Positions 9,042 through 18,106 of a stretch of DNA of 64,000 nt are shown one piece after another. Both the position numbers and the translations under genes were made by a program. This DNA comes from Micromonospora chaiyaphumensis. Lineage in GTDB: Bacteria; Actinomycetota; Actinomycetes; Mycobacteriales; Micromonosporaceae. The notes below the pieces were generated by a model. It ran no database searches. It was not told where the DNA came from and saw only the letters and a program-made list of their open reading frames with translations. How positions within the stretch are numbered: the stretch's first letter is position 1; every line of letters starts with the position of its first letter. Location of the stretch: contig NZ_FMCS01000003.1 in NCBI RefSeq assembly GCF_900091435.1, forward strand, positions 248,001-312,000, written 5' to 3'.

Positions 9042-10151
9042 CTATTCGGAGGCCGTCAGGCCCGCCAGCCTATTCGCCTCTGCTTCTGGCAGTCCGGAGG
9101 CTTGTAGCAGCGCGCTGACGGTGGCGCGCAGTTGTGCGACGACGACGGTTACGGAGGACTCGACACCGTCGGAGCAGGCCTGGTTGACTTCTTTGATCGC
9201 CTGCATTGCCCGCGCGCGTGTGGGACCTGGCTCCCGGCCGGCGACGACGTCGCGATACAGGAGCCTCAGCGCCTGGCCGGCGTGCTCGATCGACGGTGGA
9301 AGGCCGGCCGGCACCGGCTCACCGGCGCGGAGCGTCTCGACCGCCCAGTGCACCATTTCGCGGGTGGAGGTGTAGGCCGCATCGAGGTGCTCGGCGGCGT
9401 GCTCCCACCGGCGCATGATGCCGATCCGTCGTCTCCGCCACGGTGAGAGGATCGCGACCTGCCGCGCCGCGGCCACCAACTCGGCCGTCTTCTGTCTTTT
9501 CTCCCATGCCGTAGAGAAGCGCTCCAGGGCGCACTCGGCCTGTTGAGGGTCACGATGGGCCAGTGCGTCGGCGACGGCCGTCAGCTCACGGGCGAAGGCA
9601 TCCAGCGTCGGACCGACGCTGCGATGTACGACGCGCAGCGGGTTGAGTGGCAGGATCAGGAACGCGACGGCGATGGCGACGACACCACCGACCACCGCAC
9701 TTGCCGTTCGGGGCACCGCCAGATCCGGTCCTTGCGCCACCGACCCCAACAGCAGAGCTGTGCCGCCTGCCTGCGCCAGGACCGCGCCGGTGCCCCGAAA
9801 CGCGACTGCCACCGCAATGGCCAATGCCACGACCACGCCGGTTTGGACCGGCCCTACCCCGAAGATCCGCGTGATCACATGCGCGACCACCGCCCCCATG
9901 GTCACGCCGGCAATGAACTCCAGCGCGCGCCTGATTCGATTGCCGATGGCTCCCGCGATCGTGCCGATCGCGACGGCGGGCGCGAAAATCGGCTGCGCAT
10001 TGTGCAGTACGTCGCGGGTGATGAACCAGGACAGCTCGGCTGCCACACCCGCCTGCGCCGCGACGATGAGGTACGTGCGAAGCCGCTCGTACACGTCTCG
10101 GCGCCCCCGCCGTACACCCCCGCTCAACGCACCCCGAAGCCGGCCGAGCAC
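9042..10151 (-). CDS. FUSC family (aromatic acid exporter-like) membrane protein
   Basis: 369 residues. The N-terminal half has about six hydrophobic stretches (residues ~25-180) with FUSC-type features such as QPIFAPAVAIGTI, VGVGPVQTGVVVALAIAVA and GTALLLGSVAQGP. The C-terminal half is soluble and helical, rich in Ala, Arg and Glu (ATAWEKRQKTAELVAAAR-like helices). Fusaric-acid-resistance family proteins export aromatic acids or act as channels. It is monocistronic and minus strand, with no regulator beside it. Substrate cannot be deduced. Confidence 0.8.
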   Translation of the reverse strand: MLGRLRGALSGGVRRGRRDVYERLRTYLIVAAQAGVAAELSWFITRDVLHNAQPIFAPAVAIGTIAGAIGNRIRRALEFIAGVTMGAVVAHVITRIFGVGPVQTGVVVALAIAVAVAFRGTGAVLAQAGGTALLLGSVAQGPDLAVPRTASAVVGGVVAIAVAFLILPLNPLRVVHRSVGPTLDAFARELTAVADALAHRDPQQAECALERFSTAWEKRQKTAELVAAARQVAILSPWRRRRIGIMRRWEHAAEHLDAAYTSTREMVHWAVETLRAGEPVPAGLPPSIEHAGQALRLLYRDVVAGREPGPTRARAMQAIKEVNQACSDGVESSVTVVVAQLRATVSALLQASGLPEAEANRLAGLTASE

Positions 10152-10723
10152 CTCTCACCCCCGCGTATCCATCGGCTCCCCAACGACATCGTCGTATGCC
10201 AACAGCGATCGGATGCTCGAGATCCCGAAGCTGCCGCATCAGATCTTTAAGCCCTAGGGGCCCGCTCTGGAGACCGCTACCGCGCCGCTATCGGCAACGG
10301 CACCGACCGCAGCATCGTCAGCCGGTGGATGGCCCCGGTCCGAACCGAGCAGGTCGCCGCCGAGGCCCCCTGCGACGTCTCGGCGAACACCGACACCTCA
10401 CCGCTGAGGCTCGTCTTGCGGGTAGGTCGGAATGCGGCACGCCGCCCGCAGCAGCCTGCTGTGGACATTCGCTTTGGGACGCCGGCCAAGACCCTGGGCA
10501 GTGCGGGCCGCCCAAACTGCACGGGGACCGGTTCGCCTGCGCTGATCCCACGGCCTGGCCCGAACCCGGCCGCGATGTGCACACGGTCGCTGGCTTGTCC
10601 AGTCCGGCCGCATCACGTGTCGTGTGGCCGCGGTGGTGATGTGAGGACAGGCAGGGTGGCCGGCGTTCGGATTCACCCCACCCGTCCTTCGTCACTGCCC
10701 GCTTGGCGCCGTTTGGCGGGCCG
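10152..10723. other. Intergenic region without recognisable gene
   Basis: Lies between the start of the FUSC gene and the end of the arylsulfatase gene. Several frames are open on both strands but none shows a recognisable family, a plausible ribosome binding site or coherent codon use. It should contain the FUSC promoter and the terminator of the sulfatase operon; no convincing perfect hairpin was seen. Confidence 0.5.
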
Positions 10724-13093
10724 TCATTGCCGGGCCATGGCGACGCGCCAGCGTTCCTCGATGGGGATGAGGTGCTCGGCGTTGGCCGCTTCGGCGTCGA
10801 CGTCGATCTGGACCCAACGGATGGTGCCGCTGAAGTCGTTGCCCCGGGCCGGGTACTCCGGGGTGACCGTGGAGCCGGACTCCCGGCCGACGTGGGTGGC
10901 CTCGTCTGCGGAGAACATCACCGGCTGGGTGGCCGACACGGTGCCGCGGCCCACTTCGACGCCGTCGAGGTGGAGGGTGACAGTGCCGCCCTTGGCCAGG
11001 CCGGGGCCGGCGTAGGCGAACTCCACCCGGACCTGGTGCTCCCCGGCCGGGATCTCGACATCGGAGTCGATGTAGAAGTGGCGCAGGCCGACGAGGTTGT
11101 AGCAGTAGCGCAGCCGCCCCTCGCGGGCGTACAGGCTCCAGCCGCCGGCCATGCCGCCCTGGGCGATGATGACGCCCTCCGCGCCGGCGTCGGGCACCAC
11201 GACCTGGGCCGTGACGGCGTGGCTCTTGTTCTTGATGTTGATGACGGAGTTCTCGTTCAGGTGGCCCATTCCGGGGAACAGCACCTGCGTGTTGCCTCGG
11301 ATCAGCTGCGGCCGCCCGGCCAGGTCGGGGTTGAACCGCTCGGCGCCCCGGTCGTCCAGCGGCAGCACCCCGTGTTTGGTCGCCTCGATCAGCCACAGCC
11401 GCTGCAGTCGGTGCAGCATGTCGGGCTGCTCAGCAGCCAGGTCGCGGGACTGGGTCCAGTCCTCGGGGCCGTACAGTTCCCACACGTCGTCGTCGAAGGC
11501 GGCCAGTTGCGCGCCGAGCAGCAGCCACGGCGTACGGTGCCGGGTGACCGCGGTCCAGCCCCGGTGGTAGATGCCGCGGTTGCCGCCGATCTCGAAGTAC
11601 TGCGTCTGGTGGCGCTCCGACGCGGCCCCGTCACTGAACGTGTAGCGCATGCTGACGCCCTCGATCGGGGCCTGCGTCACGCCGTGCACGGTGGTCGGTT
11701 CGGGCAGCCCGGCCGCTTCGAGGATGGTTGGGGCGACGTCGATGACGTGCGCGAACTGCTCGCGCAGCTCGCCGGCGGCGGTGATGCGGGCGGGCCAGTG
11801 CACGATGGTGCCGTTGCGGGTGCCGCCCCAGTGCGAGGCCACCTGCTTGGTCCACTGGTACGGCGTGGACAGCGCGTGCGCCCAGCCGACCGCGAAGTGG
11901 TTGTACGAGCTGGGAGTGCCGAGCTCGTCCATCCGCGCGCGCAGAAACTCCGGGGTTTCCAGCGCGCCCATGCCGTTGTAGTTGATCGATCCGTTGAAGG
12001 TGCCATGCATGGCTCCTTCGGCGGAGGCGCCGTTGTCGCCGATGATGTAGTAGATCAGCGTGTTGTCGAGCAGTTCCAGGTCGTCCAGGGCCTGTACGAG
12101 CCGGCCGATCTGGTCGTCGGTGTGCGCCAGGAATCCGGCGTAGACCTCCATCTGCCGGGCGAGCACCGGCTTGAGGTCGTCAGGCATGCCGTCCCAGTGC
12201 GGGATCTCCGGGTTGAAGGCGGTCAGCACCGCGTCGGGCGGGATCACGCCGAGCTCCTTCTGCCGTTCGAAGATCTCCTCGCGCAGCGCGTCCCAGCCGG
12301 CGTCGAAGCGCCCGGCGTACCGGTCGCACCACTGCTTGGGCGCGTGGTGCGGGGAGTGCGTGGCGCCGGGCGCGAAGTACATGAAGAACGGGCGGTCCGG
12401 CTGCAGCGCGTGCTGGCGGCGGATCCAGTCCACGCCTCGGTCGGCCAGGTCCTCGGTGAGGTGGTAGCCCTCCTCCGGGGTGCGGGTCGGCTTGACCGGG
12501 GTGGTGCCGTGGTAGAGGGTCGGGTAGTACTGGTTGGTCTCGGCTCCGATGAAACCGTAGAAGTACTCGAAACCGCTGCCGGTGGGCCAGCGGTCGAACG
12601 GGCCGGCCGGGCTCGTCTCCCACACCGGGACCTCGTGGCACTTGCCTAGCTGAGCGGTGGCATAGCCGTTGAGCCGCAGCGTCTCGGCCAGCGGCGCCTT
12701 GCTGTTGGGCCGGATGGTGCTGTAGCCCGGCGCGGAGGTGGCCAGCTCGGTGATCGCGCCCATGCCGACCGAGTGGTGGTTGCGGCCGGTCAGCAGCGCC
12801 TGCCGCGTGGGCGAGCACAGCGCCGTGGTGTGGAACCGGTTGTAGCGCAGCCCGCCGTCGGCCAGCCGCTGCGCCACCGGGGTGTCCACCGGGCCGCCGA
12901 ACACGCTGGAGGCGCCGAAACCGACGTCGTCGAGCAGGATCACCAGCACGTTCGGCGCGCCCGTCGGCGGCCGCACCGGCGTGATCGGCGCGAACGAGGT
13001 GTCCGGATCCCGTGCGTGGTAGGTGGTCAGCCCCGGCTTGGGCCGGTCGGGCATGGGCAGCGTGGTGCGGGGCAGGTCGTCATGCGCAGGCAC
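10724..13093 (-). CDS. Arylsulfatase (type I, formylglycine-dependent)
   Basis: 789 residues from GTG 13093, which has GGAG 5 nt upstream; an ATG at 13153 would add 20 poor residues. The sulfatase signature CSPTRQALLTGR begins near residue 92, and its Cys is the one converted to formylglycine. Other hallmarks are the metal site LLDDVGFG, the GKCHE segment and DNGASAEG. A beta-rich C-terminal domain of ~200 residues follows. The size is like mycobacterial AtsA/AtsD (about 787 residues) rather than Pseudomonas AtsA. No signal peptide is seen, so it is probably cytosolic. It sits 56 bp downstream of its maturase, as AtsA does in mycobacteria. It hydrolyses sulfate esters; the exact substrate is unknown. 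Confidence 0.92.
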   Translation of the reverse strand: MPAHDDLPRTTLPMPDRPKPGLTTYHARDPDTSFAPITPVRPPTGAPNVLVILLDDVGFGASSVFGGPVDTPVAQRLADGGLRYNRFHTTALCSPTRQALLTGRNHHSVGMGAITELATSAPGYSTIRPNSKAPLAETLRLNGYATAQLGKCHEVPVWETSPAGPFDRWPTGSGFEYFYGFIGAETNQYYPTLYHGTTPVKPTRTPEEGYHLTEDLADRGVDWIRRQHALQPDRPFFMYFAPGATHSPHHAPKQWCDRYAGRFDAGWDALREEIFERQKELGVIPPDAVLTAFNPEIPHWDGMPDDLKPVLARQMEVYAGFLAHTDDQIGRLVQALDDLELLDNTLIYYIIGDNGASAEGAMHGTFNGSINYNGMGALETPEFLRARMDELGTPSSYNHFAVGWAHALSTPYQWTKQVASHWGGTRNGTIVHWPARITAAGELREQFAHVIDVAPTILEAAGLPEPTTVHGVTQAPIEGVSMRYTFSDGAASERHQTQYFEIGGNRGIYHRGWTAVTRHRTPWLLLGAQLAAFDDDVWELYGPEDWTQSRDLAAEQPDMLHRLQRLWLIEATKHGVLPLDDRGAERFNPDLAGRPQLIRGNTQVLFPGMGHLNENSVINIKNKSHAVTAQVVVPDAGAEGVIIAQGGMAGGWSLYAREGRLRYCYNLVGLRHFYIDSDVEIPAGEHQVRVEFAYAGPGLAKGGTVTLHLDGVEVGRGTVSATQPVMFSADEATHVGRESGSTVTPEYPARGNDFSGTIRWVQIDVDAEAANAEHLIPIEERWRVAMARQ

Positions 13094-13149
13094 GGGTTCT
13101 CCGTTTCGATGCGGTGGGGTGATGCGGACGCCGTCGGGTCGGCGGCAGG

Positions 13150-14145
13150 TCACGACGCCGGCCGCACGACGCAGCGGAAGCCCAGGTGGCAGGTGGAGGT
13201 GTCAACCGGCTGGGCCAGCCGCGCGGAGGGGCGATAACGGCGGCAGTAGTTCGGCGCGCACAGGTGCGAGCCGCCCTTCATCGTCTTGCGGGGAATGCGC
13301 AGGTGCGCCTGGCCGGGTTCGAAGCTGTCGGACTCGGTGCCGCCGGCCGGGTTGACCCGGGAAGCGGGAGTGCCGCAGCAGTTGGGCCCCTTCGGTGCGA
13401 GACGGTCGTGCTCGGCGTACCAGTCGGACGTCCACTCCCACACGTTGCCGATCATGTCGTGGAGACCGTAAGCGTTGGCTGGGAAGGCGCCGACCGGTGA
13501 AGTCCCGTCGTAGCCGTCCAACCGCAGGTTCTCGTGCGGAAACCGGCCCTGCCACGTGTTGGCCATGTGGTTGCCGCCGGGGTTGAACTCGTCGCCCCAC
13601 GCGTACTCGCTGCCGGACAGGCCGCCGCGTGCGGCGTACTCCCACTCGGCCTCGGTGGGCAGCTGCTTGCCGGCCCACTGCGCGTATGCGAGGGCGTCGG
13701 CATAGGCCACGTGGGTTACCGGGTGGTCGCGGCGTTCGCGCAGCGACGTGCCGGGACCACCCGGATGGCGCCAGTTCGCGCCGGGCACGTACGACCACCA
13801 CTGGTAGGGGTCACCCAGGTCCACCGGATACGGCGGCGGCGTGAACACCGCAGAGGCCGGTGCGAGCAGCGCCGGGTCGGCACCGGGGTACGCGGCAGGG
13901 TCGGCGGGCCGTTCCGCCGTCGTCACGTATCCGGTGGCCTCGACGAAGGCTTCGAACTGGGCGTTGGTGACCGGGGCAGGGTCGATCCAGAACCCGTCGA
14001 CATCGACCGGGTGGGCCGGGGTCTCTTCCGGGTAGTGGCGGTCCGATCCCATGGTGAACCGGCCGCTGGGGATCCACGCCATGCCCTCGGCCTGTCGTCC
14101 CGGGGTGGGCCGCGTGGTCCGCGGGCTGCCGTCGGTGTTGCTCAT
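13150..14145 (-). CDS. Formylglycine-generating enzyme (SUMF1 family)
   Basis: 331 residues from ATG 14145, with AGGGGAC 5 nt upstream. It oxidises the active-site Cys of type I sulfatases to C-alpha-formylglycine; the target is presumably the arylsulfatase directly downstream. Family marks are MAWIPSGRFTMGSD near the N-terminus, LPTEAEWEYAARGG, NVWEWTSDWY and the C-terminal KGGSHLCAPNYCRRYRP with the two catalytic Cys four residues apart, then GFRCV. Typical bacterial length is about 300-330. It is cytosolic, with no signal peptide. A stem-loop at 14229-14271 separates it from the alkylsulfatase, so the maturase-sulfatase pair may be expressed at its own level. Confidence 0.95.
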   Translation of the reverse strand: MSNTDGSPRTTRPTPGRQAEGMAWIPSGRFTMGSDRHYPEETPAHPVDVDGFWIDPAPVTNAQFEAFVEATGYVTTAERPADPAAYPGADPALLAPASAVFTPPPYPVDLGDPYQWWSYVPGANWRHPGGPGTSLRERRDHPVTHVAYADALAYAQWAGKQLPTEAEWEYAARGGLSGSEYAWGDEFNPGGNHMANTWQGRFPHENLRLDGYDGTSPVGAFPANAYGLHDMIGNVWEWTSDWYAEHDRLAPKGPNCCGTPASRVNPAGGTESDSFEPGQAHLRIPRKTMKGGSHLCAPNYCRRYRPSARLAQPVDTSTCHLGFRCVVRPAS

Positions 14146-14228
14146 GCTCGTCCCCTGATAGTGCTCGGTCTCAGGTCGGTGTGCGGGTGGCGGGTGGACC
14201 GTTCGCCTGGCCTGCGGCGTGGATCGCG

Positions 14229-14271
14229 GTCGACGTATCCGGCCCGCCTGAGGAGGGCCGGATACGTCGAC
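14229..14271 (-). terminator. 17-bp perfect stem-loop between alkylsulfatase and FGE genes
   Basis: Arms GTCGACGTATCCGGCCC and its exact complement enclose a 9-nt loop. It lies in the 160-bp gap between two same-strand genes. It could terminate or attenuate the upstream transcript, or serve as an RNA-processing/stability element. No T-run follows. Confidence 0.6.
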
Positions 14272-14305
14272 GGCGAGGGGCGGCAACCGGCCGATCACAT
14301 CGCCG

Positions 14306-16105
14306 TCAGGGCGTCACGATCGCAAAGCGAGGATCGGGCGCGTCGAGGTAGCCCTGCATGCGCGTGAGACCGTCGAGATCGCCGTCGTGCGTGATGCCGC
14401 CGAGGCCCTTGCCGGCCAGCATGCCCAGCAGTTGCGCCTTGGTCAGGGTGAGGCTGAGATCGGGGTTCCCGGCGGGCGGGTTCTGCTGCTGGACGAGCAC
14501 CCCGTTGCGCAGCGTGGTGCGGTACGACTGGCCGAGGTCGGTGAACGTCCAGTCGATGATGATCGTGTCGTGCCATGCCTTGGGCGCGTCGACCCGGATC
14601 GCCAGGGTGTCGAAGATCTGCTCGATCGACAGCACCGCGGCCATGCCGCCGCCGAGGTCGACCGGGGTGACGTCGGGCCCGTGGCGAAGCTCCTGCGCGG
14701 CGGTGAGGTAGAAGTTGCGCCAGATGCCGCTCTCCGCGCCGTGACCCAGCTTCTCGTACACCTGCGCGAGCAGTTCCTTCGCGTCGCCACGAGCGGGGTC
14801 GGCGAAGACCGCGTGCTGCAGCAGTTGCGCGGCGAACCGCAGGTCCCCGGCGTCGGCGTAGTCGCGCGCCTTGGTCAGGACGGCGTCGACCCCGCCGAAG
14901 CAGTCGACGTAGCGCTTGGCGGTCTCGACCGGCGGGTGCTGCCACAGGTTGGCCGGGTTGCCGTCGAACCAGCCGAGGTAGCGCTGGTAGACGGCCTTGA
15001 CGTTGTGCGACACCGTCCCGTAGTAGCCGCGTCCGTGCCATGCCGCGTCCAGCGCCGGCGGAAGCTGGATCATCTCGGCGATCTCGGCGGCGTTGTGGCC
15101 CTGGTTGGCCAGCCGCAGCGTCTGGTCGTGCAGGTAGGCGTACAGGTCACGCTGCTCGGTCAGGTATCGCGTCATGTTGTCCTGGCCCCAGGTCGGCCAA
15201 TGGTGCGAGGCGAACACCACGTCGGCCGCACCGTCGAACATGGTGATCGCCTCGGTGAGGTAACGCGACCAGATTCGCGCGTCGCGGACCAGCGCACCGC
15301 GGAGGGTGAGCACGTTGTGCATGGTGTGCGTGGCGTTCTCAGCCAGGCACAGGGCGCGGTGGTCGGGGAACACGAAGTTCATCTCCGACGGCGCTTCGGT
15401 GCCCGGCGTCAGCTGGAACACGATCCGCACGCCGTCGATGGTCTCTTCCTGCCCGGTGTGCGTGATGTCAATCGTGGGCGGGAACAGCGACACGGTCCCG
15501 GAGGAAGCGGCGTTGCCCAGCCCGAACCCGATCTGTCCCGCCGGGCCGGCGGGCAGCGTGGCACCGTACATGAAGCTCGCCCGGCGGGTCATCGCCGTGC
15601 CCGCGTACACGTTCTCCGCGACGGCGTGCTCCATGAACCCGGCGGGCGCGAGGATCGGGACGTCGCCGTCGGTGACACCGGCGGCGCCGCCGAAGTGATC
15701 GGCGTGGGAGTGGGAGTAGACCAGGCCGGTGACGGGGCGGTCGCCGCGGTGGGCGCGGTACAGGCCGAGCGCCGCCGCGGCGGTCTCGACGCTGAGCAGC
15801 GGGTCGACGACGATGATTCCGGTGTCGCCCTCGACGATGGTCATGTTCGAGAGGTCCAGGCCGCGTACCTGGTAGATGCCCTCGGTGATCTGGTAGAGGC
15901 CCTGGCGGGCGCACAGCTGGCTCTGCCGCCACAGGCTCGGGTTCGCGGTGTCCGGGCATTCGCCGTCGAGGAAGGCCCACGCGTCGGCGTCCCACACGAC
16001 CCGCCCGTCGGCTGCAGTGACGACACCTGGCGTCAGCGCGGCGACGAAGCCGCGGTCGGCGTTGGCGAAGTCGGTCCGATCGCCGAAGTCGAGTGGGTTG
16101 TCCAT
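14306..16105 (-). CDS. Alkylsulfatase of the metallo-beta-lactamase fold (SdsA1/BDS1 type)
   Basis: 599 residues from ATG 16105, with GGAGG 7 nt upstream. The MBL metal motif SHSHADHFGG lies near residue 170 and further ligands appear in ENATHTMHN and FASHHWPTW. It continues into a helical dimerisation domain and an SCP2-like C-terminal domain (residues ~480-599; TLTKAQLLGMLAG). This three-domain layout is that of the Zn alkylsulfatases SdsA1 and BDS1, which cleave primary or secondary alkyl sulfates (such as dodecyl sulfate) to alcohol plus sulfate. No export signal is seen. The GMC oxidase just upstream would take the alcohol product. Confidence 0.9.
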   Translation of the reverse strand: MDNPLDFGDRTDFANADRGFVAALTPGVVTAADGRVVWDADAWAFLDGECPDTANPSLWRQSQLCARQGLYQITEGIYQVRGLDLSNMTIVEGDTGIIVVDPLLSVETAAAALGLYRAHRGDRPVTGLVYSHSHADHFGGAAGVTDGDVPILAPAGFMEHAVAENVYAGTAMTRRASFMYGATLPAGPAGQIGFGLGNAASSGTVSLFPPTIDITHTGQEETIDGVRIVFQLTPGTEAPSEMNFVFPDHRALCLAENATHTMHNVLTLRGALVRDARIWSRYLTEAITMFDGAADVVFASHHWPTWGQDNMTRYLTEQRDLYAYLHDQTLRLANQGHNAAEIAEMIQLPPALDAAWHGRGYYGTVSHNVKAVYQRYLGWFDGNPANLWQHPPVETAKRYVDCFGGVDAVLTKARDYADAGDLRFAAQLLQHAVFADPARGDAKELLAQVYEKLGHGAESGIWRNFYLTAAQELRHGPDVTPVDLGGGMAAVLSIEQIFDTLAIRVDAPKAWHDTIIIDWTFTDLGQSYRTTLRNGVLVQQQNPPAGNPDLSLTLTKAQLLGMLAGKGLGGITHDGDLDGLTRMQGYLDAPDPRFAIVTP

Positions 16106-16164
16106 TGCGGAACCTCCGTGCGTCTGAGAAGTGCTTGAGACCTGAGCTGTCGGCTGTGGGCGGA

Positions 16165-17895
16165 TCACAGGGCCGAGCTGTCGGGCGATGACGGCGAGGC
16201 GGCGGCCGCGCCGAGGGCGGCCGGGGCGCCGGCGGGAACAGCGGGTCGGAGCGGGGCGACCGGGGCGAGCCGCACGTAGGCGGCGCCCAGCGTGGGTCTG
16301 TGGTCGGGCTGCCCGCGGTTGGGCCAGAACGCCATGGCGCGTTCGGCTTGGGCGGTGATGGTCAGCGACGGGTTGACGCCGAGGTTGGCCGACACGGTCG
16401 AGCCGTCGGCGACGTGGATGCCCGGGTGGCCGTAGAGCCGGTGGTAGGGGTCGACGACACCGGTCTCTTGAGAGTCGCCGATCGGGCAGCCGCCGATGAA
16501 GTGGGCTGTCAGGGGGATGTTGGCGATCTCGCCGATGGTGCCTCCGGCGATGCCGTCGATCTTCTCCGCGACCCGGCGGGCGGCTTCGTTGGCGGCGGGA
16601 ATCCAGGACGGGTTCGGCTCGCCGTGACCGGGGCCGGAGGTGAGCTTGTACCGGCCCGACATGGTCCAGCGCCCGCGGACGGTGATCGAGTTGTCCAGCG
16701 CCTGCATCACCAGCAGGATGATCGTGCGCTCGGACCAGTTCTTCGGCGAGAACCAGGTCCAGTGCCGCGGCTGGGTGAGCATCGTCCTGGCCCAGGTGAC
16801 CCAGCGGGGGCGGCCCTGGTCGCCGTCGGTGAGCGCGGTCTGCAGCAGCGCCATCAGGTTGCTGCCCTTGCCGTAGCGCACCGGTTCGATGTGGGTGTGC
16901 TCGTCGACGTGGATCGACGAGGTGATCGCGACACCCTGGGTGTAGGCGATGTTCTTGGCCCGCGCCTTGACTCCCAGCACAGACTCGGAGTTGGTCCGGG
17001 ACATCTGCCCGAGCCTGCCGGAGATGCGCGGCAGCGACCCGGTGTCGCGCAGGCGGTGCAGCAGCTTCTGGGTGTTGTAGGTGCCGGCCGAGAACACCAC
17101 CTGCTCGGCGGTGAAGGTGCGCCGGTGGCGCCTACGGCGTGCCGACTTGCCCGTCGCCACCGTGTGCACGGCGTAGCCCCCGGCCGGCAGCGGCTTGACG
17201 TCGACGACCGTGGTCATCGGGTGGATCTCGCAGCCGTTCTGCTCCGCCAGGTACAGGTAGTTCTTGTCCAGGGTGTTCTTGGCGTTGTACCGGCAGCCCG
17301 TCATGCAGGAGCCGCACTCGATGCAGGTGTTGCGCCTGGGTCCGGCACCGCCGAAGAACGGGTCGTCGACCTCGGTGCCGCGCTTCTGGCCGTCCTTGCC
17401 GAAGAGCACTCCCACGGGCGTCAGGGTGAACGTGGCGCCGACTCCCATGTCGTCGGCCACCGACTTGAGGACCTTGTCGGCCTCGGTGACAGTGCGGTTC
17501 ATGGTGACGCCGAGCATGCGCCGGGCTTGGTCGTAGTGCGCCTCGAGTTCGTCGCGCCAGTCGGTGATGTGGGCCCACTGCGGATCGTCGAAGAACGGCG
17601 CGAGCGGCTTGTAGAGCGTGTTGGCGTAGTTCAACGATCCGCCGCCGACACCGGCGCCGCCGAGGATCACGACGTCGCGCAGCAGGTGGATGCGCTGGAT
17701 GCCGAAAAGCCCCAGGGCAGGGGCCCACACGAACTTGCGCACGTCCCAGGACGTCTTGGGCAGTTCCTCGCTGGTGTAGCGCCGGCCCGCCTCGAGCACG
17801 CCGACGCGGTAGCCCTTCTCGGTCAGGCGCAGGGCAGAGACGGATCCGCCGAAGCCGGAGCCGATGACGAGGACGTCGTAATCGTGGGTACTCAT
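16165..17895 (-). CDS. GMC-family FAD oxidoreductase (alcohol/cholesterol oxidase-like)
   Basis: 576 residues from ATG 17895, with GGAAGG upstream. N-terminal FAD fold: DVLVIGSGFGGSVSALRLTEKG, then E of VLEAGRRY. Residues ~195-215 hold CIECGSCMTGC, a Cys cluster shaped like a 4Fe-4S ligand set, as in ChoD-like GMC proteins. The C-terminal substrate/FAD part has HFIGGCPIGDS, YGHPGIHVADGS and the catalytic-region NLGVNPSLTITAQAERA. The last ~40 residues are Ala/Pro-rich. It probably oxidises the alcohol released by the alkylsulfatase, or a 3-beta-hydroxysterol. An operator-like palindrome lies 61 bp upstream. Confidence 0.85.
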   Translation of the reverse strand: MSTHDYDVLVIGSGFGGSVSALRLTEKGYRVGVLEAGRRYTSEELPKTSWDVRKFVWAPALGLFGIQRIHLLRDVVILGGAGVGGGSLNYANTLYKPLAPFFDDPQWAHITDWRDELEAHYDQARRMLGVTMNRTVTEADKVLKSVADDMGVGATFTLTPVGVLFGKDGQKRGTEVDDPFFGGAGPRRNTCIECGSCMTGCRYNAKNTLDKNYLYLAEQNGCEIHPMTTVVDVKPLPAGGYAVHTVATGKSARRRRHRRTFTAEQVVFSAGTYNTQKLLHRLRDTGSLPRISGRLGQMSRTNSESVLGVKARAKNIAYTQGVAITSSIHVDEHTHIEPVRYGKGSNLMALLQTALTDGDQGRPRWVTWARTMLTQPRHWTWFSPKNWSERTIILLVMQALDNSITVRGRWTMSGRYKLTSGPGHGEPNPSWIPAANEAARRVAEKIDGIAGGTIGEIANIPLTAHFIGGCPIGDSQETGVVDPYHRLYGHPGIHVADGSTVSANLGVNPSLTITAQAERAMAFWPNRGQPDHRPTLGAAYVRLAPVAPLRPAVPAGAPAALGAAAASPSSPDSSAL

Positions 17896-17953
17896 GACAT
17901 CACACCTTCCGCAGCAGCGTCAGATCCTTAGGTCAGCGCCCCGCACCAAATGC

Positions 17954-17973
17954 GTTAACGGCAGTATCGTTAT
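17954..17973. promoter_or_regulatory. Operator-like palindrome upstream of the GMC oxidoreductase
   Basis: GTTAACGGCAGTATCGTTAT contains TAACG-N7-CGTTA (17956-17972). The same 20-mer recurs with 17 of 20 matches at 23077-23096, upstream of the MFS gene of the same cluster. Size and form suit a TetR-family site. A 7-bp hairpin (CGGCAGG/CCTGCCG, 17981-18001) lies next to it and may end the aldehyde dehydrogenase transcript. Confidence 0.55.
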
Positions 17974-18106
17974 TATGGATCGGCAGGGCAAGAGCCTGCC
18001 GGCCGGAGAGTGAACCCGTCAGCGCTGACCGGCCACGCCGCGGCGCGGTGGCTGAGGGCTCGCCGCCCGTCCCGGTGCCGCCTCGCATGGCGCCGGGATG
18101 GGCCGG

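Noticed and set aside
10703..12649. 648-codon open frame on the plus strand
   Set aside because: Fully antisense to the arylsulfatase, composition is the complement of its codons, and no family motif is present.
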